64,000 bases of DNA from Nematopogon swammerdamellus (taxonomy: Eukaryota; Arthropoda; Insecta; Lepidoptera; Adelidae): positions 17,717,596-17,781,595 of the forward strand of contig OX336343.1 of NCBI GenBank assembly GCA_946902875.1, in the 5' to 3' direction. Below, piece after piece: positions 1 to 12,212 of the stretch (positions are counted from its first letter, which is position 1; each line of letters starts with the position of its first letter). Under the pieces are notes generated by a model. The model searched no databases. It was not told the DNA's origin and saw only the letters and a program-made list of their open reading frames with translations. Both the position numbers and the translations under genes were made by a program.

Positions 1-46
1 AACTTATAATCGAATTATTTGTCTAGACAAAGCGGATCAGATTCAA

Positions 47-625
47 TTACTCTGAACAATCTTCATCCATCTTTATTCTGCGAAATTTTCTCAGGTCCTC
101 GATATTAATCTCGTTTCGGGCTCCTCCGTAAATCCTTTCATTAAAAATTCTACACCGAAAATTAAAATGTATACCTTCCATTTTCGTAATAAAGCTACAG
201 TGAAGATCAAAAGGCTCTAATTCACAATTAATTGAAAGAACAATAATGTCCGACTGCACCGCTCCACCGTTTGTTACAATTAGGCCTATACACGGCACGG
301 CACACCTTGCCGTGGCCCCTTGCCGTCGCCTCTTAAAAGAAAGCACAAATAATAACGGAGATAAATACGCATTTTGTGGAAAGTATCTCTGAAAAACTTT
401 GGTCATAATTGTGCAATTTTCATTTTTTAAAAGTTCAACATTAGGCAGTTGTGCTATAGCGGCTTTGGCCTGCCTGCGCCTTTTGTAGTCGGACTCCGCC
501 GTTTTGATTTTAGCTTTAATAAATGGTTTAAAATTTATAAGTATGACAAATTCAAAAACACGTAACATTGCAATTACCCCACGATATCCATCGGTATTCA
601 CCATCATTGAAAGTAAAAAGGTCAC
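47..625 (-). CDS. Unassigned 192-codon frame
   Basis: Longest frame in the first 10 kb. It contains YKRRRQAKAAIAQLPNVE and FKRRRQGATARCAVPC but no domain I recognise, is AT-rich, and has no clear splice or promoter context. It could be a decayed element frame or chance. The LINE-like 3' end at 770-930 lies nearby. Confidence 0.15.
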   Translation of the reverse strand: MTFLLSMMVNTDGYRGVIAMLRVFEFVILINFKPFIKAKIKTAESDYKRRRQAKAAIAQLPNVELLKNENCTIMTKVFQRYFPQNAYLSPLLFVLSFKRRRQGATARCAVPCIGLIVTNGGAVQSDIIVLSINCELEPFDLHCSFITKMEGIHFNFRCRIFNERIYGGARNEINIEDLRKFRRIKMDEDCSE

Positions 626-769
626 AATGAAAAAAAAATATTATTCTGAATGCGAAGTTCCAAGTAAAACTAGTTAAACATTATAAGATACATAACTAGA
701 ATCACCAAAGTAAAACATAAAACCAATAAAGAATAATAATAAAAATAAAAAATTAATAATAATAAATAA

Positions 770-935
770 AATTGTAGGATTGTCTCCCGCCGCCGCCGGC
801 GGCGGTATTGCCGTTTTTAATTTTTGTATAAATTTTGTGTATTTTTTTACTTTTGTCTAATATATGTAAAATTAATATAAATTTTTTAAACGTGACATAA
901 AGAAAAATAATAATAAAATAAAATTAAAGTCACAC
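770..935 (+). repeat. Retroposon 3'-end-like sequence
   Basis: A cgccgccgccggcggcgg run, then atgtaaaattaatataa and an A-rich end; the same arrangement occurs at 37290-37430 (cgccgccgccgccggtgg, atgtaaaattaatataag, A-rich). Class unknown. Confidence 0.4.
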
Positions 936-2169
936 ATTGACTGAACGTCTATCAAATTACGCATTTATTCACATGTAAAAAATTATAATGAAAATCTCTC
1001 AAACGGACCAAGACTGTCCGATCTCACGTCGAGAATTTCCCTTCAGTTCATTATGCATGCATTATGTAGGCCTGGTAATGCCGGGCCTAGACGGAATAAA
1101 TATGAACTGTCCTCGCAAGCGGGGATTTTGTCTCACTTTGTTGGGGGCGGACGGGGCCAGAGACGGAGGTGGGGGACGGAGGGGCTTTTTATGGCGTGGC
1201 AAAAAATAAAGTCGAAACAGAGCCTCTTGCATCGTACGAGCTTGTGGATTAATAGGTGTATTATACGAGGGAATTTAAAAGTAACTCGCTAGTAACTTTG
1301 CAATTGTGAAACTGGTTGTGGAAACTTATTGGTTGGCAGCTAACCCTGAAGCACGGACATTGATGATGGGGTTTTATTTTTTATTTTATGAAGCTCCAAG
1401 GATTATCCATACAGGGAATGTAGGCAACTGCCTGTGGGCCCGGCGCCCCTAGGGTCCCCGCAGCTTATGAGAAAAATAAGTCAAAGTAGTTTTAATTTTT
1501 TGCTTTCCTTTTAATTTTAAAATGTTTCAGGTTTATTTTTATAGGACAATTTCACAAAAACAATTTTACATTAATCACTTGATATAATTGACGATGATGA
1601 TGATAATAATGATTTACAGTTAATCAAGAAATAAATCATTGTTATAATTTTACTATAATCACCATTTGCAAGTATTGCATAAAATTGCATTACATTTATT
1701 ACCTATGAATAGTTTTGTTTTAATAAAATATGATATACATTTAATAAAATTTAGTGTTTATTTATTTATTTATTTATTTACTTTATTTTATGTTGGTATA
1801 AGGTTTAAATACTACCTACTTAGAGACCTACCTGCCTAAGGGGAGAGGGGCCCCGAGATTTGCATTGCCTAGGAGCCTCTATATGGCTTAATCCGGCCCT
1901 GGCTCTAAGAGTGCGACCCTAGTGCGCCCGTACTGCAGCGGAACGGCGGCGGCGGCGCGGAGGCACGTCACGGAACGTCACACGTGGAATTTGTTTGTAT
2001 GTAATCTGTATGATGTAAGCCGTACTGCACTCTGCGGCAGGATCGTTTAATTAAACAGACTCCTTTTACTATTAGCCCGGCGTTTGAAGCTTGAAAAAGC
2101 GGGCAAGCTTGCTTAATTCATAATAACGTTATTTTCTCGTTCGCTAGTGTATCCTTATATGAATTACAT

Positions 2170-2480
2170 TTTCAGAGATCTTACAGAAATATCAGTGCAT
2201 TTTTTTTAAATCAGTTTTTTAAGTACTCCTTCTTTATGGAAACTGCCGCAACGTCACCTACAACGTCCGTGATGTCAGCCCATAACACCGGGTGAACTAG
2301 GCGCCATGTCAGTGCATCCCCCTTTGATCTTGATCTTAACGGAAGAATATTATATTTGCATCGATAAAAATAATAGCAACATTTTGAAACATAAATTACT
2401 TATTCTTTAATATTCTTCCGTTAAGAAGGGGTACTTCAAAAACTTATTTTAAAAAAATGCACTGAAAATTTCTCTAAGTA
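2170..2480. mobile_element. Foldback element split by a SINE fragment
   Basis: Left pieces 2170-2232 and 2331-2352 together match the reverse complement of 2405-2480 (cagtgcatttttttaaa, aagtacccc, cggaagaatatta). The SINE tail at 2233-2330 lies between the two left pieces. Confidence 0.55.
2233..2330 (-). repeat. SINE family A tail fragment nested in a foldback element
   Basis: tttatggaaactgccgcaac...ccatgtcagtgcatccccc is the reversed 3' third of family A. It interrupts one arm of the inverted repeat described at 2170-2480. Confidence 0.6.
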
Positions 2481-2739
2481 CTCTTGTGAATAACAGCGCA
2501 ACACCGACCACCGCATTTAGCAAGCAAAGTATTAGGACAAGATAACTTTCAAGCAGCAAATAATACACGACCTGCTACATGACTCGGTGTAAGGACCGCG
2601 CCAACGTGACAGGTGGCTAGCCTGTCGCTCTTACGCACGGCATCTTGTCCTTATCTCTTAGTCACCTTTTCCGACATGCACGGGGAGATATGCAATGGGG
2701 CTATTATTTTTAAGTACTGTGTGGGGTTGCCACACGGTA
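2478..2739 (-). repeat. Repeat family B, partial
   Basis: Minus-strand copy lacking the tatg tail; ends ggttgccacacggta. Confidence 0.6.
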
Positions 2740-2848
2740 AATTATATTAATGAACACAATCAAATATATGTGTTAAATCTGTGTTATCTTACATCAATTC
2801 TCATGCACAGTTTTCACCGCCGCGGCGCCTATATGTTCCAGTTTATAT

Positions 2849-3312
2849 AGGGTGTTTCAGGATAGGATTTCGTAACTTCAGGATTCGAAAGGGGTCCATA
2901 TTTGAAGACGAAAAGCTCTAAAACTTTTCCCAAATTCGTTCATTTTATAGTACTTTTTGGTGAAAATCGTTTCATCGAGCTTTGGTGGACGGTTAACGTC
3001 CGCCTTTATTAAATAAACATAAAATAACTTACATGCCTAACTAGTAGAATGTAACATCATGTAGGTAAATTCCAAACACTTTAATTTTAATTATATCAAA
3101 AGAAAAAGGGGGACTGGCTAGGTCATTGCACACCCTAGACCTAGACAGAACTGTTGCCAAATCTCACTGTCCATCGAGTTTTTATTACAATTTTAAATTT
3201 TTGTATGAACAAAAAATACGGAATTTCGATTTGAGTGATGAGGATTTTTTTCTTCTAATAATGAGCACTTTCTATTCCTGAAGTTTCTCAAGCCTACCCC
3301 GAAACACCCTGT
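2849..3312. mobile_element. MITE-like element with TATA flanks
   Basis: Left end tatagggtgtttcaggatag and right end ctaccccgaaacaccctgta are imperfect inverted repeats of about 45 bases. The TA/TATA flank suits a Tc1/mariner-type target, which is inference. Confidence 0.6.
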
Positions 3313-3665
3313 ATATTGTTTCTACAGCGGATATAAATACCGACTATGTATCACAAAATACAAAGTAAACGTCGCCGTATCGCTCGCTACCTCAGCGATC
3401 TCTGCCGTGTAAAGTTTGCGAACAGAAGTTCCGCCGGTAATGAAACTTGAACGCTTCGTAGGTAACTCGAAAAGTATTTTGCCGAGCTAAATGGAAGTTG
3501 ACGGCATATATCGCTTTACCAATATCTCCGATCGGCTCGCCGGCGCCGACAAACATCGTCACGGCTGTCTACTTTGTACTTAAATTGAGTTAACTCTACC
3601 CTGAAGATATTCGCGATATGCGTATTTTCCTTTACATGTTCACAATAATAGGTACAAACTTCAAA

Positions 3666-4012
3666 GTACTGTCTGGGGCCGGTACTTAAAAATAATAGCC
3701 CCACTGCATCTCTCACCGTGCATGTCGTAAAAGGCGACTAAGGGATATAGACAAGATGACGCGCTATAGGGCGACAGGCTAGCCACCTCTCACCTAGGCA
3801 CGGTCCTTCCACCGAGTGATGGAGCAGGTGGGTCTTTGTGCCTTACTCGAGGCCTTGCTTGCTGCTTTATACTTACCTTGTCCTAATATATTGCTAGACG
3901 TGGTGGTCGGTGTTGTGCTGTAATTTATAAGAATAGGTACTTGCTGCACTACACCGATTACTCTGTTTACCCCGATTGTCGAGATACAGCGTGTGGTATC
4001 TATATATGTATG
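3666..4012 (+). repeat. Repeat family B, near full length
   Basis: Starts with gtactgtctggggccggtac, contains tcgtaaaaggcgactaaggg, gcgacaggctagccacctct and the potential hairpin ggtcggtgttgtgctgtaat, and ends in a tatatatgtatg tail. I do not know a published name. The hairpin stem TCGGTGTTGTGCTG/CAGCACAACACCGA occurs in most copies. Confidence 0.65.
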
Positions 4013-4593
4013 AATTATTATTTCCTGATATTCCGACCTGAGGGAATTATTAAGAAGTTACGGCAAAAAAAAATCTTTAAAACCAATTCCTGGATTAAAA
4101 AGATTTGGCTAGTCAACCACTTACATTATTACGTGCGCCAGATGCGTCTACAATTACAAGGATTAAAATTAGATTGAAGCTGGTCTGAGCCAGTCGTAAC
4201 TTCTGCTTCTCAGAGAAGATCGCTTCTTGATAGGTGACACAGGGCAGTCAATATGAGGAATGTATTTGATTGTTACACGCACAATTTATACAATTGAGAT
4301 GCAACTTATAAGAATATAATGACATACATACTATCACGCTACATCCCGACAATAGTGGTAAGCAGAGTAATCGGTGTTGTGCTGCTGGAAATCGGGTAAA
4401 TTACAACACAACACCGACCACCACGTTTAGAAGAATATTTAGATTAGATAAAGGGCAATACTAATAATAACTCTGTAAATAATTAATAATAAATAATTTT
4501 GTACCGTGTGGGGTCGGTACTTAAAAAGAATAGCCCCACTGCATCTCTCCCCGTCGCATGTCGTAAAAGTCGACTAAGGGATAAGAAAATTCG

Positions 4594-4980
4594 TCAGCCT
4601 CGGTAGCTCAGTGGCGCGGTTGGTTAGTCAACTGTTATTAAGCAACGCTGAGCGCGGTCAGTGTTTGGATGGGTGACCGCTCGACCGTTGGAGGCTGACC
4701 GTGGTTCGGATTCCACGTTAAACTGTAGGTCCCTTCCCTTCTTACCTTACTAGGTGGTAGGGTTTATCCCGGCCGGGTTGGTACCACCGCACTGAACGAA
4801 ACGTCGGTCGAAACGGCTATGTAAATAGTTCGTGTTTTCCGTCCAGTTTAGTGTAGCCGACATGAAATGAAGGGAAGCACTGACATGGCACCTAGTTCAC
4901 CCTGTGTTATGGGCTGACATCACGGATGTTGTAGGTGATGTAGCCAACCGTGTCAGGTTCCATAAAAAAAAAAAAAAAAA
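4594..4980 (+). mobile_element. SINE family A, full length, tRNA/5S rRNA-like head
   Basis: The head has a tRNA-like box A (cggtagctcagtggcg, 4601-4616), then 4640-4680, which matches the 3' part of 5S rRNA (aagcaacgctgagcg, gtttggatgggtgaccgc), then a box-B-like ggttcggattcc at 4703. A conserved body follows (ctaggtggtagggttta, ggtaccaccgcactgaa, cggtcgaaacggctatgtaa) and ends gtcaggttccat plus an A-run. Directly upstream at 4501-4583 sits the head module of repeat family B. Confidence 0.8.
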
Positions 4981-5344
4981 CTCTGTAAGGGATGGTCGTG
5001 GAGTAAGCTTTGTTTTGTGAGATATTGCGTTTGTAGACTTCATGTATGATACTAAAACTAAATTGCCGATTTTTAGAAATAATTTCTGTATAATATGTAT
5101 GAGGAATAACTCTTAAACCGATCATCCGAATTCGATGAAACTTAATACAAGCACATATACGTGACACAGGATAGGCTAAATAAAATGCAGTTCCGGTTAC
5201 CCTAAGATGTGGTTTTCATACAAACTAAATTGTTCCGCGCGCCGAAATAAAAGTAACGCAGGAACGCAGGTAGGCCTTCTTTCTTACTTACTTACTTTCT
5301 TCTTTTTAAATACGAATTTCACGCGAGCGAAGCCGCGAGCAAAA
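4981..5344 (-). repeat. Repeat family D copy (LINE 3'-end-like)
   Basis: Reversed copy ending cacgcgagcgaagccgcgag; shares cctatcctgtgtcacg and ggttaccctaag-like blocks with the copies at 9135 and 34902. The core ccgcggcttcgctcgcgtga is frequent near 3' ends of lepidopteran non-LTR elements. Confidence 0.6.
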
Positions 5345-5696
5345 TCGAGTAATATAATCATATTTAGAAATTCCTTGGAGTTTAACCAACTAAGTTACAT
5401 TAAAAAATCTCTAGTAATTTCGCTTTGTCTTTACAACGATTAAACGTGCGTTCGATTAAACTTGAGTGCCAGCGATAACTTCTCCGGGGGTAGTTCGGCT
5501 TGAGGGAAGGGGTTGGGGCGAGTGCGGAAAGCGTATCACGGGGCCGTCGACTGCGAGAGAGCTATCAATCTAGTTGTGGTTGGAATTGGGAACTTGACAT
5601 GACTTGGTGATGTATTTTAACCATCTGTATTTCAGATAGATGTAAATTTTGCTATATTAATAGATTTTAGTGAGACTATTTTATGAAAATAGTAAT

Positions 5697-5871
5697 GCAG
5701 CAGGTGTGTTTTCGTTCTTACTTGCTGCTTGATAGTTATCTTGTCCTAATACTTTACCAAAAGTGGTGGTTGATGTTGTGCTGTAATTTAGCTGAGTCTT
5801 TACAGCACGACCTCAATTACTCGAGAATCAACGTGTGGTATGTATTTATGTATGTATATTTATGTATTTAT
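5697..5871 (+). repeat. Repeat family B, tail half
   Basis: cttacttgctgcttgatag, the hairpin region and a tatgtatttatg tail. Fragments of the same family also lie at 4321-4430 (minus), 4501-4583 (head only), 15188-15268, 19718-19790 and 63045-63113. Confidence 0.55.
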
Positions 5872-6632
5872 GAAAATAGAAAACACCTTCAGAGTGAATC
5901 AAGCTGCATACAAGTTACAATTTTACTTTCTCTGAAAATGAGATGATATAGCCATCAGTATTACTCATTTGACATATTCTATTTAATATTAGTAAAACTC
6001 CATATATCAGGTCATATCGGTAGCTTTTTGAAAATAGGATTTTATTAACTCTTTTTTTCGATAGGAAAAAATCATGAAAATGCCTCTGAATTTACTTATA
6101 AAAACGTATTGGACATAGCGTGACCAAAGTAAGAATTAATTCCTTAAATATTTTTCAGTGAACCCTACTCAAAGAGTTACTTTTGCGTCAGATTAAAAAC
6201 TTGAATTAGAAAAGTAGCAATAAGGTTTCCTATGGCCGTATCGACAGACTTCCGTCAAATCAACGAGGAAATGACTCAACCAATCAATTTCTACGAAGCA
6301 TCGTTTGGTAGCAAAGCTATCCCTGCCAAACCGAAATTTAATATAATTAAAACTTCCTCGACTTGGAACATTATTGGCATAGATACCCAAGTTTAGATGC
6401 GACGAGGATAAACTTCGTACACAACATTTACTATGAATATATATATACTTTACTATAGGTAGGTACATATTTTGAATGTACATTAATTTAAGCGTTTATA
6501 GCCTGCATAATGTCATAATGACGTCGTTCTGTGTTAAAATGTTTGGATAACTCGATAGGTAGATGACGCTCTTCTGTTAATTATAATACTTGTATGGGAA
6601 CCCGCTTTTAGTTTTTACTTTTCGTGTTTTTA

Positions 6633-6985
6633 GGTTTCCGTATCCCGTACGGAAGCCTATTACTAAGCCTCCGTCCGTCCGTCCGTCTGTCCGAAGGCTG
6701 TATCTCTTGAACCGTAATAGGTAGCCCGTTGAGACTTTCACAGAATATGTGTTACTATGGCGGGGTTACTATATATAATATATAACAACAAATAATAATA
6801 AAAAAAAGAAAATGTTAAAAATTAAGGGGGGCTCCCCAAACGTCCGAAAAAGCAATTAGTCACTATTGAATAATAGATGGCGCCACAGGCTTTTATACAT
6901 TGCAATGTTGAAAGGCAAAAGATAGGCGGATAATAGCGGATAGATACGGAAACCTCCGTGCGCGAGTAAAACTCGCACTTAACTT
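6633..6985 (-). repeat. Repeat family C copy
   Basis: Minus strand: aggtttccgtatcccgtacg, ccgtccgtccgtccgtctg, and gcgagtaaaactcgcactta at the far end. Confidence 0.6.
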
Positions 6986-7109
6986 AACATATTTTTTTAT
7001 TATTATTTTATAGGATATCCGTCATAAGGTCAGTCAGCCAGCGGGTATGCGTCTTGCTACTGGACATTGTGTTTCTATAATTTTCTCCAGTCCCACCGGC
7101 CTTCAGCGG

Positions 7110-7275
7110 TACGGAAGCAATACTTTCCGCTAACGTACCTACTCAATGTCGTCGTCCCACCTGGCGTATGATCTTCCCACACTCCGATTTCTTGTCAACG
7201 ACCGCAGGACACGGCTACTCCAACGGTCTTCTCTCTGCGGATGACGTACCCAGCCCACTGCCACTTGAGCTTATG
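7110..7275 (-). pseudogene. RTE-like LINE ORF2 fragment
   Basis: The minus strand starts aagctcaagtggcagtgggc (KLKWQWAGYVIRR) and continues with gtgggaagatcatacgccag (the GRPP.RWDDD segment). It has stops and shifts. Confidence 0.6.
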
Positions 7276-7424
7276 AAAAAAGGTCAGAAAAAAATATTAA
7301 TTAGAAAATTAAGTCGGTGTTGACAGATTGTACCCACACTAAGTAATAACTTTTTCTAGTTCTTAGATGAAAATGTTTGAATTTCTCAACACAATGTAAT
7401 TTTTTTTTTAATAGAAAGTGCGAC

Positions 7425-7570
7425 ATGTGGCGCTCAGCCACTAATGAGGTATCTAACGACGCCTATGGACATTCGGTCGTATACGGGGGTTGCGAATGCC
7501 ACGCCGGCCTGACACGTGCCTATTCACGCCCCTCTTGAAGGACCCGAGACTGTACTTGGGGATAAATATT
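7425..7570 (-). pseudogene. Jockey/CR1-like LINE end fragment
   Basis: Minus strand: aggcgtcgttagatacctca and gtggcattcgcaacccccg match the HGIRSPR...GRRR end of the same LINE group. Another small piece lies at 34080-34180 (plus). Confidence 0.5.
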
Positions 7571-8829
7571 GCATATTATAATACTAGCAGCAGATTTTTT
7601 GAAAGTTTAAAAATGCAGCCGCTTTCATAACGACGAACCAGGAATCGGTATATTTCTCGTGTTAAATCTTTCGAATGGTGAAGCTCTGTCGAACGTAGCT
7701 TGAATAAAATCTGTAGAATAAACGTTTGTTTCCGGGCAGGAGCCGCAAAGCCTCAAAGCCAGCTGAAACTCGACTCGGCGCACACTGAGAGAAACTTGAT
7801 ATGTTTGGCAAATGTGCCGAGTGTTTGCTTATTTTTCACTCACAACCTATTTCGACGGATCTGTATGGAGCTATAAAAATCTACATAACATTTTATATAT
7901 ATTTTTTACGACTGAGTGGGACGAAATTTTTTACTTACAGTAAGAATGTAATTATTTAGTTTTTATTATTTATTAGGTTGATATTATTTAATTAGTTTTA
8001 CTGACTGTGTCATATTGTATTTTACTTGAAATTATTTTATTTTGACAGATTAAACTACCTATTTCTTAATTGGAAGTGCTAACGCAGTAAGTAGGTGCGC
8101 CTACGAATATGCCAAATGTCGTTACTCGGGAGGCTGTGCCTGAGATCGAAGCCTCTACAGCTGCTACATTGGCAAGGAGGAGTTTTTCATTGTGCCAATG
8201 TAGCCTCTAATGTGATCATAGACAATAGAGAAAAAAAATTACTATTATCAATTTATCACCATGTAGAATTGCATGGAATATTATTTGATATTTTTTATCT
8301 TATGAACTCTAATTTAATTTATAATTTTATGATTTCACGGAATAATTCACACTTTATTAAAGAAAACTATTTTTACAAATTTTTATTTTTTTTTTTCTCT
8401 CTTTCTTTGTATTATCATTGCATTTCTTTTTTATTAAACAACTAATTAAATGTTAGCAATTACTTACACACATATTAATAAATATTTGTTTAAACTAACA
8501 GTGTAATTAATGAATAAACATTAAATCGAATTATTTAAAAAAATCATTAGGAGATTTAGATGACCGCAAAATGCTTACGGTGGCTTACTGAAGACTCTTG
8601 CGTGACAGATGCAAATCTAGTGTAAGAGCTAATGTATAATTGAACCTCTTTGCATGTTTTTATCATAATAAATCATTTCATTTCATTTAAATTAAAAAGC
8701 TAGACTGCCCGTGAAAATAAAGGAAGAAGAAAGATCCAACTGTTTTTAACCACCCACTCTGGCAGACCCAAATGATGTGTCAGGCACACTGCATCCAGTT
8801 TCTTCACAACCTAGCGATTCATGCCTATT

Positions 8830-9000
8830 TATGTAGCGTAGCGACGCGGCGCGCGCCCCGCGCGACTCGCGTCATAAAACTGGGTCTTCTTTTGGGTTAC
8901 CCAAGTGTTGCACGCCGCGCCGCCGCGCCACACCGCCGCCGCCATCCTTTTATCTTGTGGTCCAGGCGGGACGCTAGGTCGAAATGGATGACCCGCCCGC
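8830..9000. other. GC-rich block in AT-rich DNA
   Basis: gcgacgcggcgcgcgccccg and cgccgccgcgccacaccgcc stand out from the surroundings. No frame with family similarity, no TATA-plus-donor arrangement. Could be a promoter of an unseen gene or repeat sequence. Confidence 0.25.
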
Positions 9001-9134
9001 CCATAAAGCCTGTAATATAGTTTTTAAAAGGAGTTATGGTGGCGCGAAGTCACAGAATGTCATATTTTCGCGATTTTTATTAGTCGAATGGTCAGCTGGC
9101 AATATTCTTGGGTAGGTAATTATTATGTACGAAG

Positions 9135-9505
9135 ACTAGCTGCTGCCCGCGGCTTCGCTCGCGTGAAATTCGTATTTAAAAAGAAGAAAGTAAGTAATCC
9201 CGTTACTGTACCTTTATTTCGGCGCGCGGAACAATATGGTTTCTATGAGAGCCACATGTTAGCATAACCGGAACTGAATTTCATTTAGCCTATCCTGTCT
9301 CTCGTCGTTAAACGTGCTTGTACTAGGTTTAATCGAATTCGGATGATCGGTTTAACAGTTATGGACATACATTCATACAGAAAGATTTCTAGAAATCGCC
9401 AATTTAGTTTTAGTATCATGCATAGAGTCTACAAACTTAGTATCTCATAAAACAAAGTAACTTACTCCATGACCAAATCATCCCTTACAGATTTATTATT
9501 CGTAT
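9135..9505 (+). repeat. Repeat family D copy (LINE 3'-end-like)
   Basis: gctgcccgcggcttcgctcg ... tttcggcgcgcggaacaat ... gaattcggatgatcggttta ... cttacagatttattatt. Part of the copy is repeated between 34902 and 35300 with high similarity. Confidence 0.6.
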
Positions 9506-12150
9506 TGATGAGGAATAATAAGTATGAATATGTCATGTCCTGTAGGTTTCTTATTTTCTCTATTATTTCACGTATCTAGCTAGAGGTAGTGGATGTGTAA
9601 ATATGGGTGTAATAATATAAGAACTTTACATATTTGAAAAAAATTTTTTTTTTTTGTACCTACGCAAATGTTTTTGAACAGTTTATAAAAATCAGTTTCT
9701 TGACGCCTAATGAAATAGCTATTATACTGATTAAATAATTGCTTCACAATTGGATATTATATATATTTTTTTACAATTTAGTTTTTGTGTTATTGAAAGT
9801 TCTTCACCTTTGGCATTTCAACCTTCACTAGCGTTGACCTATTGACACTTTCGACCTATAGACCTATACTATACAGCTCTCACCCTGGCGGCAAAGTGTT
9901 TCGGCTCCTCGTAAAACAAATAGTAGGCGGAGTGCAGTCACGCTGGTGTCTACGAGTTTGTAGATACATATATCTATCCTCATAGCTATCTATACCGTTA
10001 TCTGACATAAATTACCTTTTTACGACATGAAAACCTTAAATTTCTAATTCACCGGGTAAATTACTTTTGTTTTTATGCAGGGTCCCGAGAGGTGATTCCG
10101 GCGTTCAATATAAACATTTTACAGTATTTTTTTTATCTTAAATATAGTTTCACCTTATCTATACGAATCTACGAATGGCAGTAAGTTTTAAACTACCGAA
10201 CCGCAACAAACAAACCGTATTTTTTTTTATGAAAACTGATTTACACGCTGTATACTTTTAGAAAATTTACATAAGGTGCCAAGGCCGACTAAACCCGTAC
10301 ATAGATTACTTACCGTCAACCATTCGATGTTTGAAATTCGTTTTATAGTATTAGTGTAAGGCGAATGTAAGTAGGCAAATGTGTTGAGCGCGAGAATTGA
10401 TAATAAAATAAATTCATAATAAGAATTTTACCGTTTTAATTTGGTGTATTTCTATTACTTTTAGTATAATGGTATTAAGAATTGATATTAATATTTTATA
10501 AAAGAACTAAAATAAGTAATATACATAATAGTTTTTTTTTTATTTTAGATTTGTCGTCGTATACTAAAGTATAAATTCAAATAAATGTTGATATTTCTCC
10601 AAGGCACGGAAGTAAAGCACCACGCCTCGGAGAACCTAAAACGCGGGGCACCAATGCACTTTGCTCAATCAGTGGTCAGTAAGACAACCTAATAACTAAG
10701 TGCGGCCCAATAAGATTAGCCACTGGGCCAGTATCACAATTAGAGCGTGCTCTATCTAAAAGCTATCTAACTTGAAGTGTAATCACCAGCAATAAACGGC
10801 ATGTTGACAAAGCGAGAAGAGAGTAGAATTCAGTGTAATTGCATCTGGTCCGTAATCAAATTTGATCAGCGCCTCCAAAATGTCGCGCCCAACATCTGGA
10901 ATAATTCGATTAGAAAGGCAGAACGGAGGAGGCCCTTCCTCATTCCTTAGTTTAATTTTACTCAGTTCATTATCTTGACTAATTTATTGTAGGGTAAAAT
11001 GTGTAATTTTGTCTTATTGACATTTTTGTCCCTTTGTGTTTTTTTAGTCTGCAAATATTGTATTTCTTTTCAGTAACAATAAAACATATTACAATTTACT
11101 AGTAAAAACCTATATTAAATAACATAACATATAAACCTATTATATTAAACTAACAATCTTAAACTATCTTAAAAATGTTAATGTAAACCTAAAAAAAATT
11201 ATAAAATTCTAGGGAGAGACGAGCCGGAATTGCAGCGATGTTTTTAGAATATTTTGTCGTTGAATATATTAGTTTCCAGAAAGTTTATTTTCCTATATGA
11301 AATTCATATTCATATTCATATTTTTAGTAATTAATTTGGTAACACGGTACACTCGAATAAGTCAGGCATAATATAATGTACTGAATAGAGCACGTTATAA
11401 ATTATTATTAGCTATTTATTTTTGGGTTCGAGCAAAGAATCCTATAAAACATGTGAATTGTGTGTGTGAATTACTGATAGGATGTACATTTTTCCAAAAA
11501 ATCGCATTAGAACTATGAAATGTTACAATTATAACAGTACTAAACGGTGCGTGGTTGTGTCAGGAACGTGACCTCAAAAGAGAATTTCCGAAAGCGCTAA
11601 ATAAGTAAAAGTAGAAAATTATTACAACACTATGAACACGTTTGCAAATTAAAATTAAACATTTTTTTTAAGTGATAATGAATGTCCAAGCAGGACAAAT
11701 ATTTGTAACATTATCAATTCATCAATTATTATCACTTCTTTCGGTAATTGGCTTCAAATCGGCTGCGGTAGGCTTTGAATTTTTCACGATTCCGACGTAT
11801 TCGGCAACGGCACGAATAAAAGGAAACCTACGAATTTTCAAAATCCCCTACTGGCGTTTTCCCGCTAGCCGAGTGGAACCACATAATCAAATCATTAGGT
11901 TTTTAAATACGAGGCAAAAGACCCTTGTAGCTACATTGATGTTGATTGAAGTATGTATGTGATTCTTACGTAATTGGTGTTTCTCGAATCTCGGGTATGT
12001 CACCCCATAGGCACTTCATGTAACCCGAAATATAATAAGTGCAGTCATAAAATGCTATGCGGTAGATGCAGTTGTACATAGACACTGGCCATATCTAGTT
12101 CGTTCATGTACCTAGATGATTTTTAACGTGACTACATGTTATTGTTTCAG
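9506..12150. other. No gene found; mostly unique sequence
   Basis: Aside from the family E copy at 10258-10432, sequence is AT-rich and unassigned. 10600-10960 is less AT-rich and repeat-free and could hold regulatory elements; nothing specific is visible. Presumed host-gene intron. Confidence 0.5.
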
Positions 12151-12212
12151 GAACGGCTCTCATGAAGGTGGTGGAGGTGTACAGGGAGATTCAGGATCAA
12201 CAAATGAACATT
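12151..12212 (+). CDS. IRSp53: IRSp53 exon v1 (I-BAR domain)
   Basis: Acceptor ...ttgtttcag and donor gtgagt flank 62 bases: two bases finishing a split codon, then 20 codons containing VVEVYREIQDQQ. This aligns with the VHRQIQNQ helix of vertebrate IRSp53. The leading two bases show that a phase-1 exon lies upstream, but I find none between 1 and 12150. Confidence 0.9.

Noticed and set aside
988..1292. Two overlapping short plus-strand frames
   Set aside because: Low-complexity, no start context, no splice support and no family similarity.
4594..4720. A functional tRNA or 5S rRNA gene
   Set aside because: Only parts of each are present, fused and followed by a SINE body and A-tail; no cloverleaf or full 5S can be formed.
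8095..8445. 116-codon plus-strand frame
   Set aside because: AT-rich with poly-Phe runs, no recognisable domain.
1..12150. Missing N-terminal I-BAR exons
   Set aside because: I looked for a block ending in phase 1 with IMD-like helices before 12151 on the plus strand and found none; it probably lies left of the window.
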